From Oleiagrimonas citrea (GTDB lineage: Bacteria; Pseudomonadota; Gammaproteobacteria; Xanthomonadales; Rhodanobacteraceae), in the NCBI RefSeq assembly GCF_012395255.1, contig NZ_JAAZQD010000002.1:186001-250000 (forward strand): 64,000 nt of DNA. The letters run 5' to 3'. Under the pieces are notes generated by a model, which made no database searches, was not told the origin of the DNA, and saw nothing but the letters and a program-made list of their open reading frames with translations. The position numbers and the translations under genes are program-made. Of the stretch, positions 1 to 9,700 are shown one piece after another. How positions within the stretch are numbered: the stretch's first letter is position 1; the number at the start of each line of letters is the position of its first letter.

Positions 1-1
1 C

Positions 2-1441
2 AATCTTCCGTTTATCGGCACGCCGACCTTTCGCATTGACTACATCGCCGCTTCCCTTTCACGCGGCGACAGCTTGCTGAACGCAGTCACGGACTCACGA
101 CCGGTCAACCGGATACTTTCTTTTTTCCAGACCCGATTCGCGATCGCGGTTCTTCACGGCGACACCAGTTACGGGCTCTATCTGACCCAGTACCTGGCAG
201 TATTTGTCTACTTTTTCTGTGTCGCTTCGACGATCAACTACCTGTTCAAGGCGAACCTTGGCGTACTCGCACTGGTGGCCGGATTCGGCGTCTTCGCGAT
301 GTCGCCCGAGGTTATCAGCAGCATCTACAAACTTGAGACCATAGTCGGCTCACGCTCGATGCTTTTCGGCGGATTATCCTTGCTTGTCTTGATGCGGTGG
401 GACAGGGACCGCAAGCACATCCAGGCAGCCGGGTTCTTCTTCCTATACGCGCTATCGATCTTTTCCAAGGAGGACTTTGCGCTACCGCCTCTGTTACTGC
501 TTGGGTGGATGCTCGTCCGGAACGGCAACATCCTCGATCAGGTCCGCACGTACAAGTACATGCTGATATCGGCCGGCGCAGTGCTGCTCTTTTTCCTGAT
601 CTACAACGAATGGCTGATCAAGGGCCATGCCTTCATCGATCCGGTGAACGTGCATGGATCGCCATACTTCATGTCCCTCTCGCCCTCCAGCCTTTTCCGG
701 GTCGCCAAGCGATACATCGTGGGCTTCGACGATACCCTGGCGGCGATATTCATCGTTTATGTGCTGGCGGCCGTCGCGTTATTCATATCTGGCAAGCATC
801 GCCGAGAAAACATTCTCGTTGCCTTGATCATCGGCGGGCTCATGGCGCCGTATCTGATCATGCCAAACCACGTCTTTGACTATTACGCGACCAAGTGGAT
901 TGCCTGGCAGATCATGCTTGTTCCGGTCGCGATCAAGTTGATTTGCCCACAGCGAACCATCGCCACCGCGCTAACGGCCGGCCTTGCCGCCGCTGCATTT
1001 TCCCTCACGATACTCGGCATCATGCAACACCGCGCGTACCAGTATTACCAGAGCGCCTACCTTCGCACGCACTTCAATATCTCAAGAAACATGAAGGAAA
1101 CGCTAGAGAGGAATCGCCTGGCGCTGAACGCCTACGACACTGTCGCCATTACTGGCATTGCCCGCAAGGATATAGGCTACACACCCTGGCAAAACAACGG
1201 TGAATTTTCCTCGTACCTGACGCGCAACCTGGGCCTGGACTCCAACTGGATTCTTTATGTGCCATCGGCATCGCCCAGCGTTCATTCAAGCAAAGATTCC
1301 GCGGGTGAATCTACGCGCAAGATGACCGGGAAAGTCCAGGTTGAGTCGCTTGCCCGGTTGAACGCGCGCACAGATCTTCCAGTATTGGCATTCAACAAGG
1401 ACGGCACAGGCCGCTTGCTCCCTCCCGGATCACCGCACTGA
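2..1441 (+). CDS. Membrane protein of the polysaccharide locus, 5' truncated by the window edge
   Basis: The frame is open from base 2, so the gene begins upstream and the TTG at 74 is probably internal. About 480 residues are visible. The first two thirds alternate hydrophobic segments with short basic loops, giving roughly eight to ten membrane helices. A soluble C-terminal part of about 130 residues follows. The layout resembles GT-C-type glycosyltransferases or other polytopic proteins of O-antigen loci, but I see no diagnostic motif. It sits 16 bases upstream of a sulfotransferase gene on the same strand, suggesting co-transcription. Its base composition looks less GC-rich than the housekeeping genes further right, as is common for LPS-locus genes. 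The function is not assigned. Confidence 0.8.
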   Translation, partial: NLPFIGTPTFRIDYIAASLSRGDSLLNAVTDSRPVNRILSFFQTRFAIAVLHGDTSYGLYLTQYLAVFVYFFCVASTINYLFKANLGVLALVAGFGVFAMSPEVISSIYKLETIVGSRSMLFGGLSLLVLMRWDRDRKHIQAAGFFFLYALSIFSKEDFALPPLLLLGWMLVRNGNILDQVRTYKYMLISAGAVLLFFLIYNEWLIKGHAFIDPVNVHGSPYFMSLSPSSLFRVAKRYIVGFDDTLAAIFIVYVLAAVALFISGKHRRENILVALIIGGLMAPYLIMPNHVFDYYATKWIAWQIMLVPVAIKLICPQRTIATALTAGLAAAAFSLTILGIMQHRAYQYYQSAYLRTHFNISRNMKETLERNRLALNAYDTVAITGIARKDIGYTPWQNNGEFSSYLTRNLGLDSNWILYVPSASPSVHSSKDSAGESTRKMTGKVQVESLARLNARTDLPVLAFNKDGTGRLLPPGSPH

Positions 1442-1457
1442 ACCAAAGAAGCCTCGC

Positions 1458-2177
1458 ATGCCATCGAAGCTATTTCTCCACATGCCCAAATGCGCTGGTT
1501 CCAGCGTAAAGAAGATGCTGCTTGAGTGCGCGGGCGATCGAGTGGTGATAGACAACGACACCCTATTTGCCCTGCCGCCCGCGGACCGGAACACGGTGAT
1601 AGAAGCTGCTGCGGAACAGCCAGCCCTCCCACCCCCGGGGAAGATCGTCTACGGACACTTCTACCCGGTCAAATACCTGGGCGGCGGTATGAAACCCGCC
1701 TCGGCGGGAGATGATTTCCGCATGGTCACCATACTTCGAGACCCCCTGGAACGGATGGTTTCGCACTATCGATTCTGGCAAACACACGAACACCCGGAAA
1801 ACCATGTCTGGTCGCTCATGCATGCGGGGGCATGGTCCTTCGAAACATTTGCGCTGGGCGCACCGATGCAGAATTTCTATGCGCAATACCTGACCCGGAT
1901 CAGTCTTGAGCAATTCACTTATATTGGAATCCTGGAGAATTTCCCTGTATCGGTTGAAAAGTGCATGCGCGTGATGGGCGTCTCGCACGAGTCATGCGAG
2001 ATACCGGTCGAGAACAGGACCCGGAACGGGATTGCTTATCCGTCGTTCAACGACGACTTCATCGACCGGTTCGTAAAGCATCACGCTGAAGATTACGCCA
2101 TTTATCTGCACGCGGTCCGCACTTATCACTCGATGCACATGTTGCCGCCGTATCTCGCCAGACGGCTAAGCAACTAA
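1458..2177 (+). CDS. Sulfotransferase family protein
   Basis: This is a 239-aa cytosolic protein predicted to transfer sulfate from PAPS to an acceptor. The N-terminal motif HMPKCAGSS (residues 8-16) matches the phosphosulfate-binding loop (PKxxGS/T type) of the sulfotransferase family. RDPLERMVSHY (95-105) matches the second PAPS-binding motif with the conserved Arg and Ser. AAAGAAG lies at ribosome-binding distance from the ATG. Its place next to a membrane protein and opposite a heptose/glycosyltransferase operon suggests that the acceptor is a surface glycan, which is inference. It is convergent with the decayed gmhB copy just downstream. Confidence 0.8.
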   Translation: MPSKLFLHMPKCAGSSVKKMLLECAGDRVVIDNDTLFALPPADRNTVIEAAAEQPALPPPGKIVYGHFYPVKYLGGGMKPASAGDDFRMVTILRDPLERMVSHYRFWQTHEHPENHVWSLMHAGAWSFETFALGAPMQNFYAQYLTRISLEQFTYIGILENFPVSVEKCMRVMGVSHESCEIPVENRTRNGIAYPSFNDDFIDRFVKHHAEDYAIYLHAVRTYHSMHMLPPYLARRLSN

Positions 2178-2190
2178 CAAGACTGGCCGG

Positions 2191-2748
2191 TCAGCCGCTT
2201 ATCCGTGTGCCCCCCAGATGCATGACGTCGAGCTGCGTCGGCAAGCTGATGCCAACCGCCGCACGCTCGGGTAGCTGGGCATCGAAATAGACACACCACC
2301 CCGCTCCAGCACGAATACACGCCTGCATGTCGCTCACCATGTCCCCGAATGATCGAGTGGGACAAATCGATGCATGTTTGCCGGCTGCCTGCAGCAAGAT
2401 GCCCGCCTCTGGGCGCTTGCGGCACGAGCAACGCATCAAGTACGAACCCATGCCTTCTTCTGGGTGATGTGGGCAATCATAGACTGCATCGACATGTGCC
2501 CGTGTTCGGCAAACCGGGCACGCACCCAGTCCATGTTGGATGCAAAGTCCTTCTCACTGTACAAGCCGCGGGCTATGCCGACTTGGTTTGTCACAAGACC
2601 ATCAGGAACCCCAGTGAAGGTGCACGGCTGCACAAGTCGAATATTCCAGGGATAAACCGTGTCCGATGCGCTAAACAGCCATAGCCGTGATCGACATTGA
2701 CCACACCGGCGCGATCCAGGAACAGCGCGGGACGCCGGGATGCCTCAT
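2191..2748 (-). pseudogene. Decayed second copy of gmhB (HAD phosphatase)
   Basis: The stretch is full length for gmhB, but its homology is scattered over three minus-strand frames. From about 2745 downward one frame gives LFLDRAGVVNVDHGYG, against LFLDRDGVINVDHGYV in the intact copy at 3897-4442. The second Asp of the HAD catalytic motif is now Ala. A second frame (about 2436-2633) gives NQVGIARGLYSEKDF against NQAGIARGYYTEAQF. A third frame (about 2200-2450) gives CSCRKRPEAGILLQ and FGDMVSDMQACIRAG, against CECRKPAPGMLLR and IGDKVSDIEAASSAG. Frameshifts plus loss of a catalytic residue mean it cannot make a working enzyme. DNA similarity to the intact copy is still obvious around the start. 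Confidence 0.85.
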
Positions 2749-2750
2749 GT

Positions 2751-3028
2751 CTAGTTCCGAGCAGCGAAGGTTTCCTGCACCCGCTGGTAGCCTTTCGGCA
2801 TGCCGATGTCGATGAATTGCGAGGTATCCGTGAATGCGGCCACCGGCTCCTTCAGGACATTCGGCACGAGAACGTCATGCTCCAGGGAAAACCCTTCACC
2901 GATGGAAAAGGACGCAAGCAGTGCCCAATGCAGGCAACACACGCCCACGTTGATGCCCCCCGGCCGAGCCGCCTTCTCCAGAGCCCTGTGACGCGTCCAC
3001 CCTGCACCTCCACGGCACCGTAACGCCC
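2751..3028 (-). pseudogene. Truncated, frameshifted remnant of hddC (C-terminal part)
   Basis: This is the C-terminal part of a heptose-1-phosphate guanylyltransferase, corresponding to about residues 143-230 of the intact HddC at 4439-5152. The first part reads RYGAVEVQGGRVTG in one frame (intact: RYGAVRVQDAHVAG). The rest reads INVGV, FSLEHDVLVPNVLKEP and FIDIGMPKGYQRV in another frame (intact: INAGV, FSFEKDVLEPAVVRGD and FIDIGVPEDYARA). The catalytic N-terminal half, including the nucleotide-binding GGLGTRL motif, is absent. The fragment ends exactly where the methyltransferase gene stops. It precedes the decayed gmhB in the same order as the functional pair. Confidence 0.85.
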
Positions 3029-3031
3029 GCA

Positions 3032-3805
3032 CTATGTCCGTGTGGAGACAAAGTACTGGGCCCAGCGATATTTAGACCAGAATGCCAATTGCACCGCGGA
3101 TGCATCTTTACCGTTCTTGCCGAAGAGCGCCATAACCTCTTCTTCCAGATAAGGATTCCGGGCCTTTCCTTGCAGATCCACTTCGAGACCTGCTGCACGC
3201 ATGCGTGTGGCAACCTCGTGTGCGATCGGTAACTCACGATGCGTCTTATCATCCCTGAAGTTCGAAATCATGATGTCCACGCCTCTTGCCACAAGCTCGT
3301 CCCGCGACGGCATGCCCAAGGACTCGTCGCTCGGCCATTCCACGTACAACCGCCCTCCCGGACTGAGCCGTTCGGCCGACCATGAGATGAACTCCAGGGG
3401 GTCGCGGATGTGCTCGATGAAATGCGAGCTGAAAATCGCATCGAACTTCATACCGCCAAAATCGGGCCTAACTTTCTCCCAATTTCCGATCTCGTATCCC
3501 TCGTAGGCATCGAAATTGGCTCCCTTCTCGAGCGAAAAGGCATACATGCGCAAATCCTCACGAACAGGTTGCGGCCAACTCTTGAAGATCGGCAGCGAAC
3601 CGTCGCCCGCTCCCACATCGAGCACTCTGGAGGCGTGACGCAAGGTCTTAAGGAAGATCACCCGTGGGTGAAAAAGCTGCGCAAGCTCCAGGCAGCGTCC
3701 CTCTGAAAGGTGCGCTTCTCTCTCCCGAGCGAACCAATCGACAATTTCATCGACTTTTGCAGCATCCGGTTCGACCGCACGATCTTCCTTCCATGAAAAA
3801 ATCAT
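3032..3805 (-). CDS. Class I SAM-dependent methyltransferase
   Basis: This 257-aa protein has the class I fold signature. The SAM-binding motif LDVGAGDGS is near residue 63, and FDAIFSSHFIEHIRDP with a following SPGGRLYVEWPS segment gives the later strands. This is the methyltransferase 11/23 type often found in O-antigen and capsule loci. The ATG at 3805 is preferred over the TTG at 3820 because GAGGCGA lies at the right distance from it. The gene sits 91 bases after gmhB on the same strand, between the working hddC-gmhB pair and its decayed copy. The likely role is methylation of a sugar in the glycan. The substrate cannot be read from the sequence. Confidence 0.8.
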   Translation of the reverse strand: MIFSWKEDRAVEPDAAKVDEIVDWFAREREAHLSEGRCLELAQLFHPRVIFLKTLRHASRVLDVGAGDGSLPIFKSWPQPVREDLRMYAFSLEKGANFDAYEGYEIGNWEKVRPDFGGMKFDAIFSSHFIEHIRDPLEFISWSAERLSPGGRLYVEWPSDESLGMPSRDELVARGVDIMISNFRDDKTHRELPIAHEVATRMRAAGLEVDLQGKARNPYLEEEVMALFGKNGKDASAVQLAFWSKYRWAQYFVSTRT

Positions 3806-3896
3806 TGCAATTCGCCTCAAGGTAGAGTGGCTATGTTACGTATCCGTGGCCGAGCGAACTGGAGGGCAGCAACCTTCCAGCACTCTCCTTCCCCTT

Positions 3897-4442
3897 CTAC
3901 TGCAGGATGTAATTGCGCGCCTCCCGCACATCGGTGATGAATGCTGTTTGCAGATTGCTGTTCGTCTGCTGCGGACCAAGAAGCAAAGGTACACCGACGC
4001 CAGCCGACGATGCAGCTTCGATGTCGGAAACCTTGTCACCGATCAATATCGAAGCAGGCAAATCGAGACCATGCTCGCGCTGAGCCCTCAGCAGCATGCC
4101 CGGCGCGGGTTTTCTGCATTCGCAAATTCGCCGATATGCTCCCGTGCCCGCGGTGGGATGATGCGGGCAATAATAGACCGCATCCAACGCCGCACCGCGC
4201 GCTTCCATCTCGCGCTCAACCCACGCCATATACGTCTTGAACTGCGCCTCGGTGTAGTAACCGCGGGCGATTCCCGCCTGATTGGTCACCACAATGACCA
4301 GATAGTCCCTGGCCCTGGCGTCACGAATCACCTCGAAGATGCCATCGATGAAGTCGGTCCGCTCCGGTGTCCAGACATACCCGTGATCGACATTGATCAC
4401 ACCGTCGCGATCCAGGAAAAGAGCGCGCCGGTGCATCGTCAC
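3897..4442 (-). CDS. gmhB: D-glycero-D-manno-heptose 1,7-bisphosphate 7-phosphatase
   Basis: This HAD-superfamily phosphatase removes the 7-phosphate from heptose 1,7-bisphosphate, the step before nucleotidyl transfer. The 181 residues include the catalytic DRDG at 11-14, the motif II region VVTNQAGIARGYY (51-62), a zinc-binding cluster CPHHP...CECRKPAPG (92-115) and the final IGDKVSD motif. The frame opens at GTG 4442, overlapping the hddC stop as GTGA. An ATG two codons later (4436) is an equally possible start. It belongs to the translationally coupled series hddA-gmhA-hddC-gmhB. Confidence 0.93.
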   Translation of the reverse strand: MTMHRRALFLDRDGVINVDHGYVWTPERTDFIDGIFEVIRDARARDYLVIVVTNQAGIARGYYTEAQFKTYMAWVEREMEARGAALDAVYYCPHHPTAGTGAYRRICECRKPAPGMLLRAQREHGLDLPASILIGDKVSDIEAASSAGVGVPLLLGPQQTNSNLQTAFITDVREARNYILQ

Positions 4443-5152
4443 GGAGCACCGCCGGAAATGGGAAGGACCGAAGCTGCGCGCGCGTAGTCCTCCGGAACAC
4501 CAATGTCGATGAACCCTTCCGTGCGGGTATACGCGCCGACGTCGCCCCGGACTACCGCCGGCTCAAGCACATCTTTCTCGAAGGAGAATCGCTTCTCCCC
4601 GGGAAATGCATCGAGCATGCGACGGGTAAGGCGGTACACGCCCGCATTGATGTAGCCCGGACCGGACTGACCCTTCTCCACGAACCCCGCGACGTGCGCA
4701 TCCTGAACACGCACGGCGCCATAACGGGCCGTATCGTCCACATGCGCCAGCGCCATCGCGAGCGGCGCTCGGTCATCTTCGCTTTGCGCGTCGAACGCTC
4801 GATAGTCGATGCCCAGCCAGGTGTCGCCGTTCAAGACAAAAAAGCTGTCACCCTCGATCAGATTGACTGCCAGAGCGATCGCCCCTCCGGTACCCAGTGG
4901 CTCGGTCTCGCGCGAATACGCCAGCGCAGCGCCAGCCCATGTCGTACCGAGCTCACGCTCCACCACGTCACCGAGGTATCCGGTGGCAAGCACGATGCGA
5001 CGCATCCCCTGGGCCACCAATGCGTCCAGAAGCCACGCGACGAAAGGACGACCATCGATGGGCGCCAGCGGCTTGGGCACGTCCTGCACCACGCTCCGCA
5101 AACGGGTACCCAGCCCGCCGGCGAGGACCAGTGCCTCGTCAGTCCCTGTCAT
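4439..5152 (-). CDS. hddC: D-glycero-alpha-D-manno-heptose 1-phosphate guanylyltransferase
   Basis: This sugar-nucleotide transferase is predicted to join GTP and heptose 1-phosphate into GDP-D-glycero-D-manno-heptose. In its 237 residues, LAGGLGTRLRS (10-20) is the nucleotide-binding loop, followed by a conserved VPKPLAPIDGRPF segment. LNGDTW (107-112) carries the metal-binding Asp. The GDP-specific assignment comes from the hddA/gmhA/gmhB neighbours; a bifunctional ADP-heptose HldE would carry a kinase domain, which is absent. It overlaps gmhA by 14 bases and gmhB by 4, so the genes are co-translated. Confidence 0.88.
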   Translation of the reverse strand: MTGTDEALVLAGGLGTRLRSVVQDVPKPLAPIDGRPFVAWLLDALVAQGMRRIVLATGYLGDVVERELGTTWAGAALAYSRETEPLGTGGAIALAVNLIEGDSFFVLNGDTWLGIDYRAFDAQSEDDRAPLAMALAHVDDTARYGAVRVQDAHVAGFVEKGQSGPGYINAGVYRLTRRMLDAFPGEKRFSFEKDVLEPAVVRGDVGAYTRTEGFIDIGVPEDYARAASVLPISGGAP

Positions 5153-5738
5153 GCCCGAACATGTCCTTTTCGATCAATGCGCAGATCATGTGACCGAGAA
5201 GTTCATGCCCCTCCTGGATTTTCGGCGTCGAGTCCGAAGGCATACGAAAGCATTCGTCGCAATGCTCGAGCATGTTCCCGCCACCGGCGCCGGTGAATCC
5301 GACCACCGTGATGCCCCGTTCTTTCGCGGCGTGGATGGCGCGGAGGATATTTGCCGAGTTTCCCGAGGTGGAGATCGCGAAAAAGACATCACCCTCGCAA
5401 CCCAGCGCCTCGACCTGCCGCGCGAAGACGTAGTCGTAACCGTAGTCGTTGCCGATCGCGGTCAGGATGCTGCTATCGGTTGTCAGCGCGATGCCGGGCA
5501 AGCCCGGGCGATCGAAGTAGAACCGGCTCACCAGTTCTCCCGCCCAGTGCTGCGCGTCAGCTGCACTTCCGCCATTACCGGCGAAAAGGATCTTCTTTTC
5601 AGCCCGGAGAGCACGTGTGCACAAACCCACCACCGCTTCAATCTGTCTGTGCAGCGCGTTGTCTTCGCTCAGCTTGCGCACAAGGTCGAGACTGCTGGAC
5701 AGCTCCTGGCGGATGAATTGGGTCATTTTGTCTGCCAT
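5139..5738 (-). CDS. gmhA: Sedoheptulose 7-phosphate isomerase
   Basis: This SIS-domain isomerase turns sedoheptulose 7-phosphate into D-glycero-D-manno-heptose 7-phosphate. It is 199 aa long, the usual size. LFAGNGGSAADAQH (51-64) is the phosphosugar-binding loop, and TTDSSILTAIGNDYGYDYVF and SGNSANILRA are typical of the GmhA/DiaA group. It overlaps the end of hddA by 16 bases and the start of hddC by 14. DiaA is a related SIS protein, but the operon context favours GmhA. A second gmhA for core heptose may exist elsewhere in the genome. Confidence 0.92.
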   Translation of the reverse strand: MADKMTQFIRQELSSSLDLVRKLSEDNALHRQIEAVVGLCTRALRAEKKILFAGNGGSAADAQHWAGELVSRFYFDRPGLPGIALTTDSSILTAIGNDYGYDYVFARQVEALGCEGDVFFAISTSGNSANILRAIHAAKERGITVVGFTGAGGGNMLEHCDECFRMPSDSTPKIQEGHELLGHMICALIEKDMFGHDRD

Positions 5739-6751
5739 GACATGGCCCCTCTGTGGGAAAAATGGAACTCCATGACTCGACCGGATTCACCCGAAAGTGC
5801 TCGAATCAGACCCAGGCGATTCTCCGGCGTGCACATGAACATCATGAACCCGCCGCCACCTGCGCCCGATACCTTGGTGGCTAACGCGCCGTAATCGCGC
5901 GCCAGCACCTCGATACGGTCGATCAAGGGATTGGTGATGCTGGCTGCCATGCCTTTCTTGGCTTCCCAGCCAGCCTGCAGTGTGCGCGCAAAGGCGTCGA
6001 GGTTTCCACGAAGCAAGGCTTCCTTCATGGCCGTCGCTTCGCGCTTCAGGCGATGCATGCTGTCGATGGACGCCATCTTGCGGGAGGCGACGTTCTTGGA
6101 TTGCTCGTCGATGATCGCCGCCGAGGAACGCGACACCCCCGTGAAGTACAGCACCAGCGAAGCCTCGAGCTCGGCCCACACCCACTCCTTGATCCGCAGT
6201 GGGTTCACGATCACCCGATCGTCCTTGTGGAACTCCATGAAATTGAAACCACCGAAGGCGGCGGCGTACTGATCCTGCTTGCCACCCGCCAGCGCAAGGT
6301 CATTGCGCTCGATCGCGTAGGCCAAATGCGCTACTTCATATTCTCCCAACGGCAGAGAGAAATACTCCACGAAGGCCTGCACCAGCGCCACGACCATCGT
6401 CGACGACGATCCCAGTCCGGAACCGGGCGGCGCGTCGGAAAAGGTCTTCAGTCGCAGGGAAGGATATGCGCCGTCCAGATAATCGCGCGAAATACGATTG
6501 TAGACGCCCTTAAGCAACTGCAGGCGGCCACCAACCGGTACTGCTGCACCACTGGCATGCGTTTCCTGCGCGTCGTGGTCGACAGCCTCGAATTCGACCG
6601 ATCGACCGTCGCCTTCCTCCAACGAGGCGTAGGCGTATTTGTCGATGGTCGCATTCATCACCTGACCACCGAAGTCGTCGCAGTAAGGCGCGACGTCGGT
6701 ACCGCCGCCGGCCAGACCAAGACGCAAGGGTGCGCGTGCACGTACGATCAA
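5723..6751 (-). CDS. hddA: D-glycero-alpha-D-manno-heptose 7-phosphate kinase (GHMP family)
   Basis: This GHMP kinase is predicted to phosphorylate heptose 7-phosphate at C1. The 342 residues start [15 protein letters not shown] (5-19). The ATP-binding [11 protein letters not shown] is at 108-118 and the C-terminal [10 protein letters not shown] segment closes the active site. The start is TTG 6751, which overlaps the glycosyltransferase stop as TTGA; no ATG or GTG fits upstream. GHMP rather than RfaE-type kinase chemistry points to the alpha/GDP branch of heptose activation known from S-layer and capsule systems. Confidence 0.9.
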   Translation of the reverse strand: MIVRARAPLRLGLAGGGTDVAPYCDDFGGQVMNATIDKYAYASLEEGDGRSVEFEAVDHDAQETHASGAAVPVGGRLQLLKGVYNRISRDYLDGAYPSLRLKTFSDAPPGSGLGSSSTMVVALVQAFVEYFSLPLGEYEVAHLAYAIERNDLALAGGKQDQYAAAFGGFNFMEFHKDDRVIVNPLRIKEWVWAELEASLVLYFTGVSRSSAAIIDEQSKNVASRKMASIDSMHRLKREATAMKEALLRGNLDAFARTLQAGWEAKKGMAASITNPLIDRIEVLARDYGALATKVSGAGGGGFMMFMCTPENRLGLIRALSGESGRVMEFHFSHRGAMSWQTK

Positions 6752-9700
6752 ACCGATGTCTCCCGGTTGGGCCAGCAGGCCGTCAGCAACGACGTGCGCA
6801 TGGCCATGGGCGAGAAGTGTTTCTCCGCGAATTCAGCGCCTGCGTCGGAAACCGCGCGCCAGGCATCGTCATCCTCGAGCAAGCGATGCACGGCGTCAGC
6901 CAGTGCGCCGGCATCGTCGCTGACCGTCACGATCTCGTCGAGACGATCCAGACCCTGTGCACCGACTTCCGTCGTGACCAACGGCAGGCCTTGCTGCAGT
7001 GCCTCGACGACCTTGGACTTGACCCCGGCGCCGTAACGCAAGGGTACGACCGCCACGCGCGATGTGCGGTAGAAGCGCTGCAGTTCATCATCCTCGACGA
7101 ACCCGGTCACGACCACTCGCGCCTCGGCCAGCGCCTTGACCTTGGCGGTCGGATTCGAGCCGACAAGATACAGTTTGGTTTCGGGGTGGCGCGCCCACAC
7201 CGTCGGCATGATGGATTCGACCAGCCAGATCGCCGCATCTTCGTTCGGCGGATGTGCGAACCCAGCAACGAACAGTACGTCGGTCCGACCAGTCGGCCCC
7301 GCCACATCGCTGCGCCCGAACGTGGTGTAGGCATAAGGCGGCACGACGGCGGCATGTGCCTCGGGTTCGAGTTCGCGGACCCGAACAACCTCTTCCGTAG
7401 ACGGATACAGCACGGCATCCATGACGCGCCAGAGACTTCGTTCGACGGACTCCATGCGTGCGGCAGAGGCCTTCAAGCCGGCATCGTCATCAATCTCGGC
7501 CTGCCGCTGCATGCGTTCGAAATGCAGATCGTGCCCGTAATAGACCACACGCGCACGCGAATGCCGACGAACCTCTTCCACGTGCGATTGCGCGACATCT
7601 GGACGGCTCAGCAGGACGCAGTCGATTTCATCTCCGTGCTCGGACATGTACGCCTCAAACGAGGAAACTGAGGGATGGCTGTATAGCACCTCCACCCCCA
7701 TATTCTGCAGGCGTGGCGTGTAGACCGGATCGAAATAGAGATTGGCCGGCCAGAACTTCACGGCAAGACCGCTGGCCTGCAGTTGCTCGATGAACGCGAC
7801 CATGGTGCGGGAACCGGCGTCGCGGTCCGGCTGGGGAACATAGTGATCCACGACCAGCACGACACCGCGTCTCTGCGATCGCTCGCGCGCCAGGAAGGGC
7901 GACTGCGCATTGGCCAGATGTTCGGCCGCCAGCACTGCATTCCAGCGTTCACGGAACGTCTCGAGATTGCGCACCTGGTACGCCTTGATGCCACTCGAGG
8001 TGTCGGTGCCGTTCGACACGCCCTCATGATGCACCACCGTCGAAAACGGGGTGTAGTAGACCCGCTTGCCGGACGCTCGCACCTTGAAGGCAAGATCGGA
8101 ATCCTCGTTGTAGGCAGGCGCATAGCAAGGTTCGAACTGACCCAGCGCGAGGAAGTCCTCTCGCAGAATCAGCAGCGACGCACCGGAACAGTAGTCGGTC
8201 TCGCGCACGTAGTTGAACGCCGGCGCGGACGGATCCTGGCCTCGACCGTAGTTCCAGCCGCTGCCGTCTTGCCAGATGATGCCACCGGCTTCCTGCAACG
8301 TCCCGTCCGCATAGATCAACTTCGAGCCGACCATGCCGCAGTCCTCGTAACGCCCGAAAACATCCAGCATCGCGTCGAGCCAACCCGGCGTGACTTCCGT
8401 ATCGTTGTTCAAATAATAGAGGTACCTGCCTCGCGCCAGCGTGGATGCACGGTTGCACGAGCGCACGAACCCGAGATTTTCGGGATTAACCTCATAGCGG
8501 AGTCCGGGAACCTCGCGCAGACGGTGGATCTGGGTATCTCCCGATGCATCCTCCATCACCAGCACTTCGATCGAGCAGCGAGGCAGGTGCTTCATGATTG
8601 AGTGCAGGCAAGCCACGGTGTAGTCCAATCGACCGTACGTCGGAATGATGACGCTGACCTCAGGACTGGATACCGGCGCGAAAGCCAGCTCGGTCAACAT
8701 CACATCAACGTGCCGCGGCTCGCGCTCGCGCAATTGCGCAGGTTGCACCTCGGATCCGACGCGGCGCATGAGCCAGCGTCTTGCCGGTGCCCGGAGCTTT
8801 GCACTTAACGGGTGACGCGCCAGCGCCGAACCCCGGAGTCCGTCCAGCACCCCCTTCCAGTCGCGACGCATAAGACGCATGAAGAACCGTACCGGTCGGG
8901 TCCATCGCCACGAGCGCGAATCGGTGATCTGCTGCAACTGTTCCGAAAGGAACTCGATTCGAGCGCCCTTCTCTGCAAGCCTGCGCTGCGCGTCCTCACG
9001 CAAAGTTTCGACTTGATGCTCCAGCGCCTGCTGGTTTTTCGCACGCTGTTCGATTTCAGCCTGAAGCGTCGTTATCCGGCGCGCCTGATCATCGAGTTCA
9101 CCTTGCAGCGATTGCACCCAGCGCGAACGCTCGTCGAGTTCGCCATCCAGCGATTGCGCCCAGCGCGTACGCTCGTCGGCCAAGGCCGCGAAAGCCGCGC
9201 GATCCGTTGCGGCCTCTTCGCATGCAGCCATCGCCAGATACTGCAGATTCGATGTGTCTTCCAGCAAGGCGATGTCGTAGATCTCTCTGCACGGGAGGGG
9301 AAGACTGGCGACGATTTCACCGCGCGACCGCGACCACACGACGATACGCGCAGCATCCACTTCACCCGGATCGGCGTTGCGCGAGGCGCTGATGCCCACA
9401 TAGACAAGATCCCCAGCCACCAGCAGGCCCCGGGGATATCCGCCGCACCTCCAGGTTTCCTTGAGGGAATGCCCGTGATAGCAACGCACTTCGCCTGCCT
9501 CGGAATTGCACACGAGGAGCTCGTCGCCACATGGCGTCAGCGAATGCGGTTGCGACAGACCGGACAGGAAGAGCTCGCCAGTATCCAGATCGCGCACCTC
9601 ACCGGCGCCCTGCGTGCGCCCCTTGTAGCCACGATGCGTCGCAAAATCGCCGAATAGCGAAGCCAGTAGCCTGCCCTGATATCGACATACGGAATTGACG

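Noticed and set aside
74-76. TTG as the true start of the first gene
   Set aside because: The frame is open back to base 2 with protein-like sequence, so the gene most likely begins before the window.
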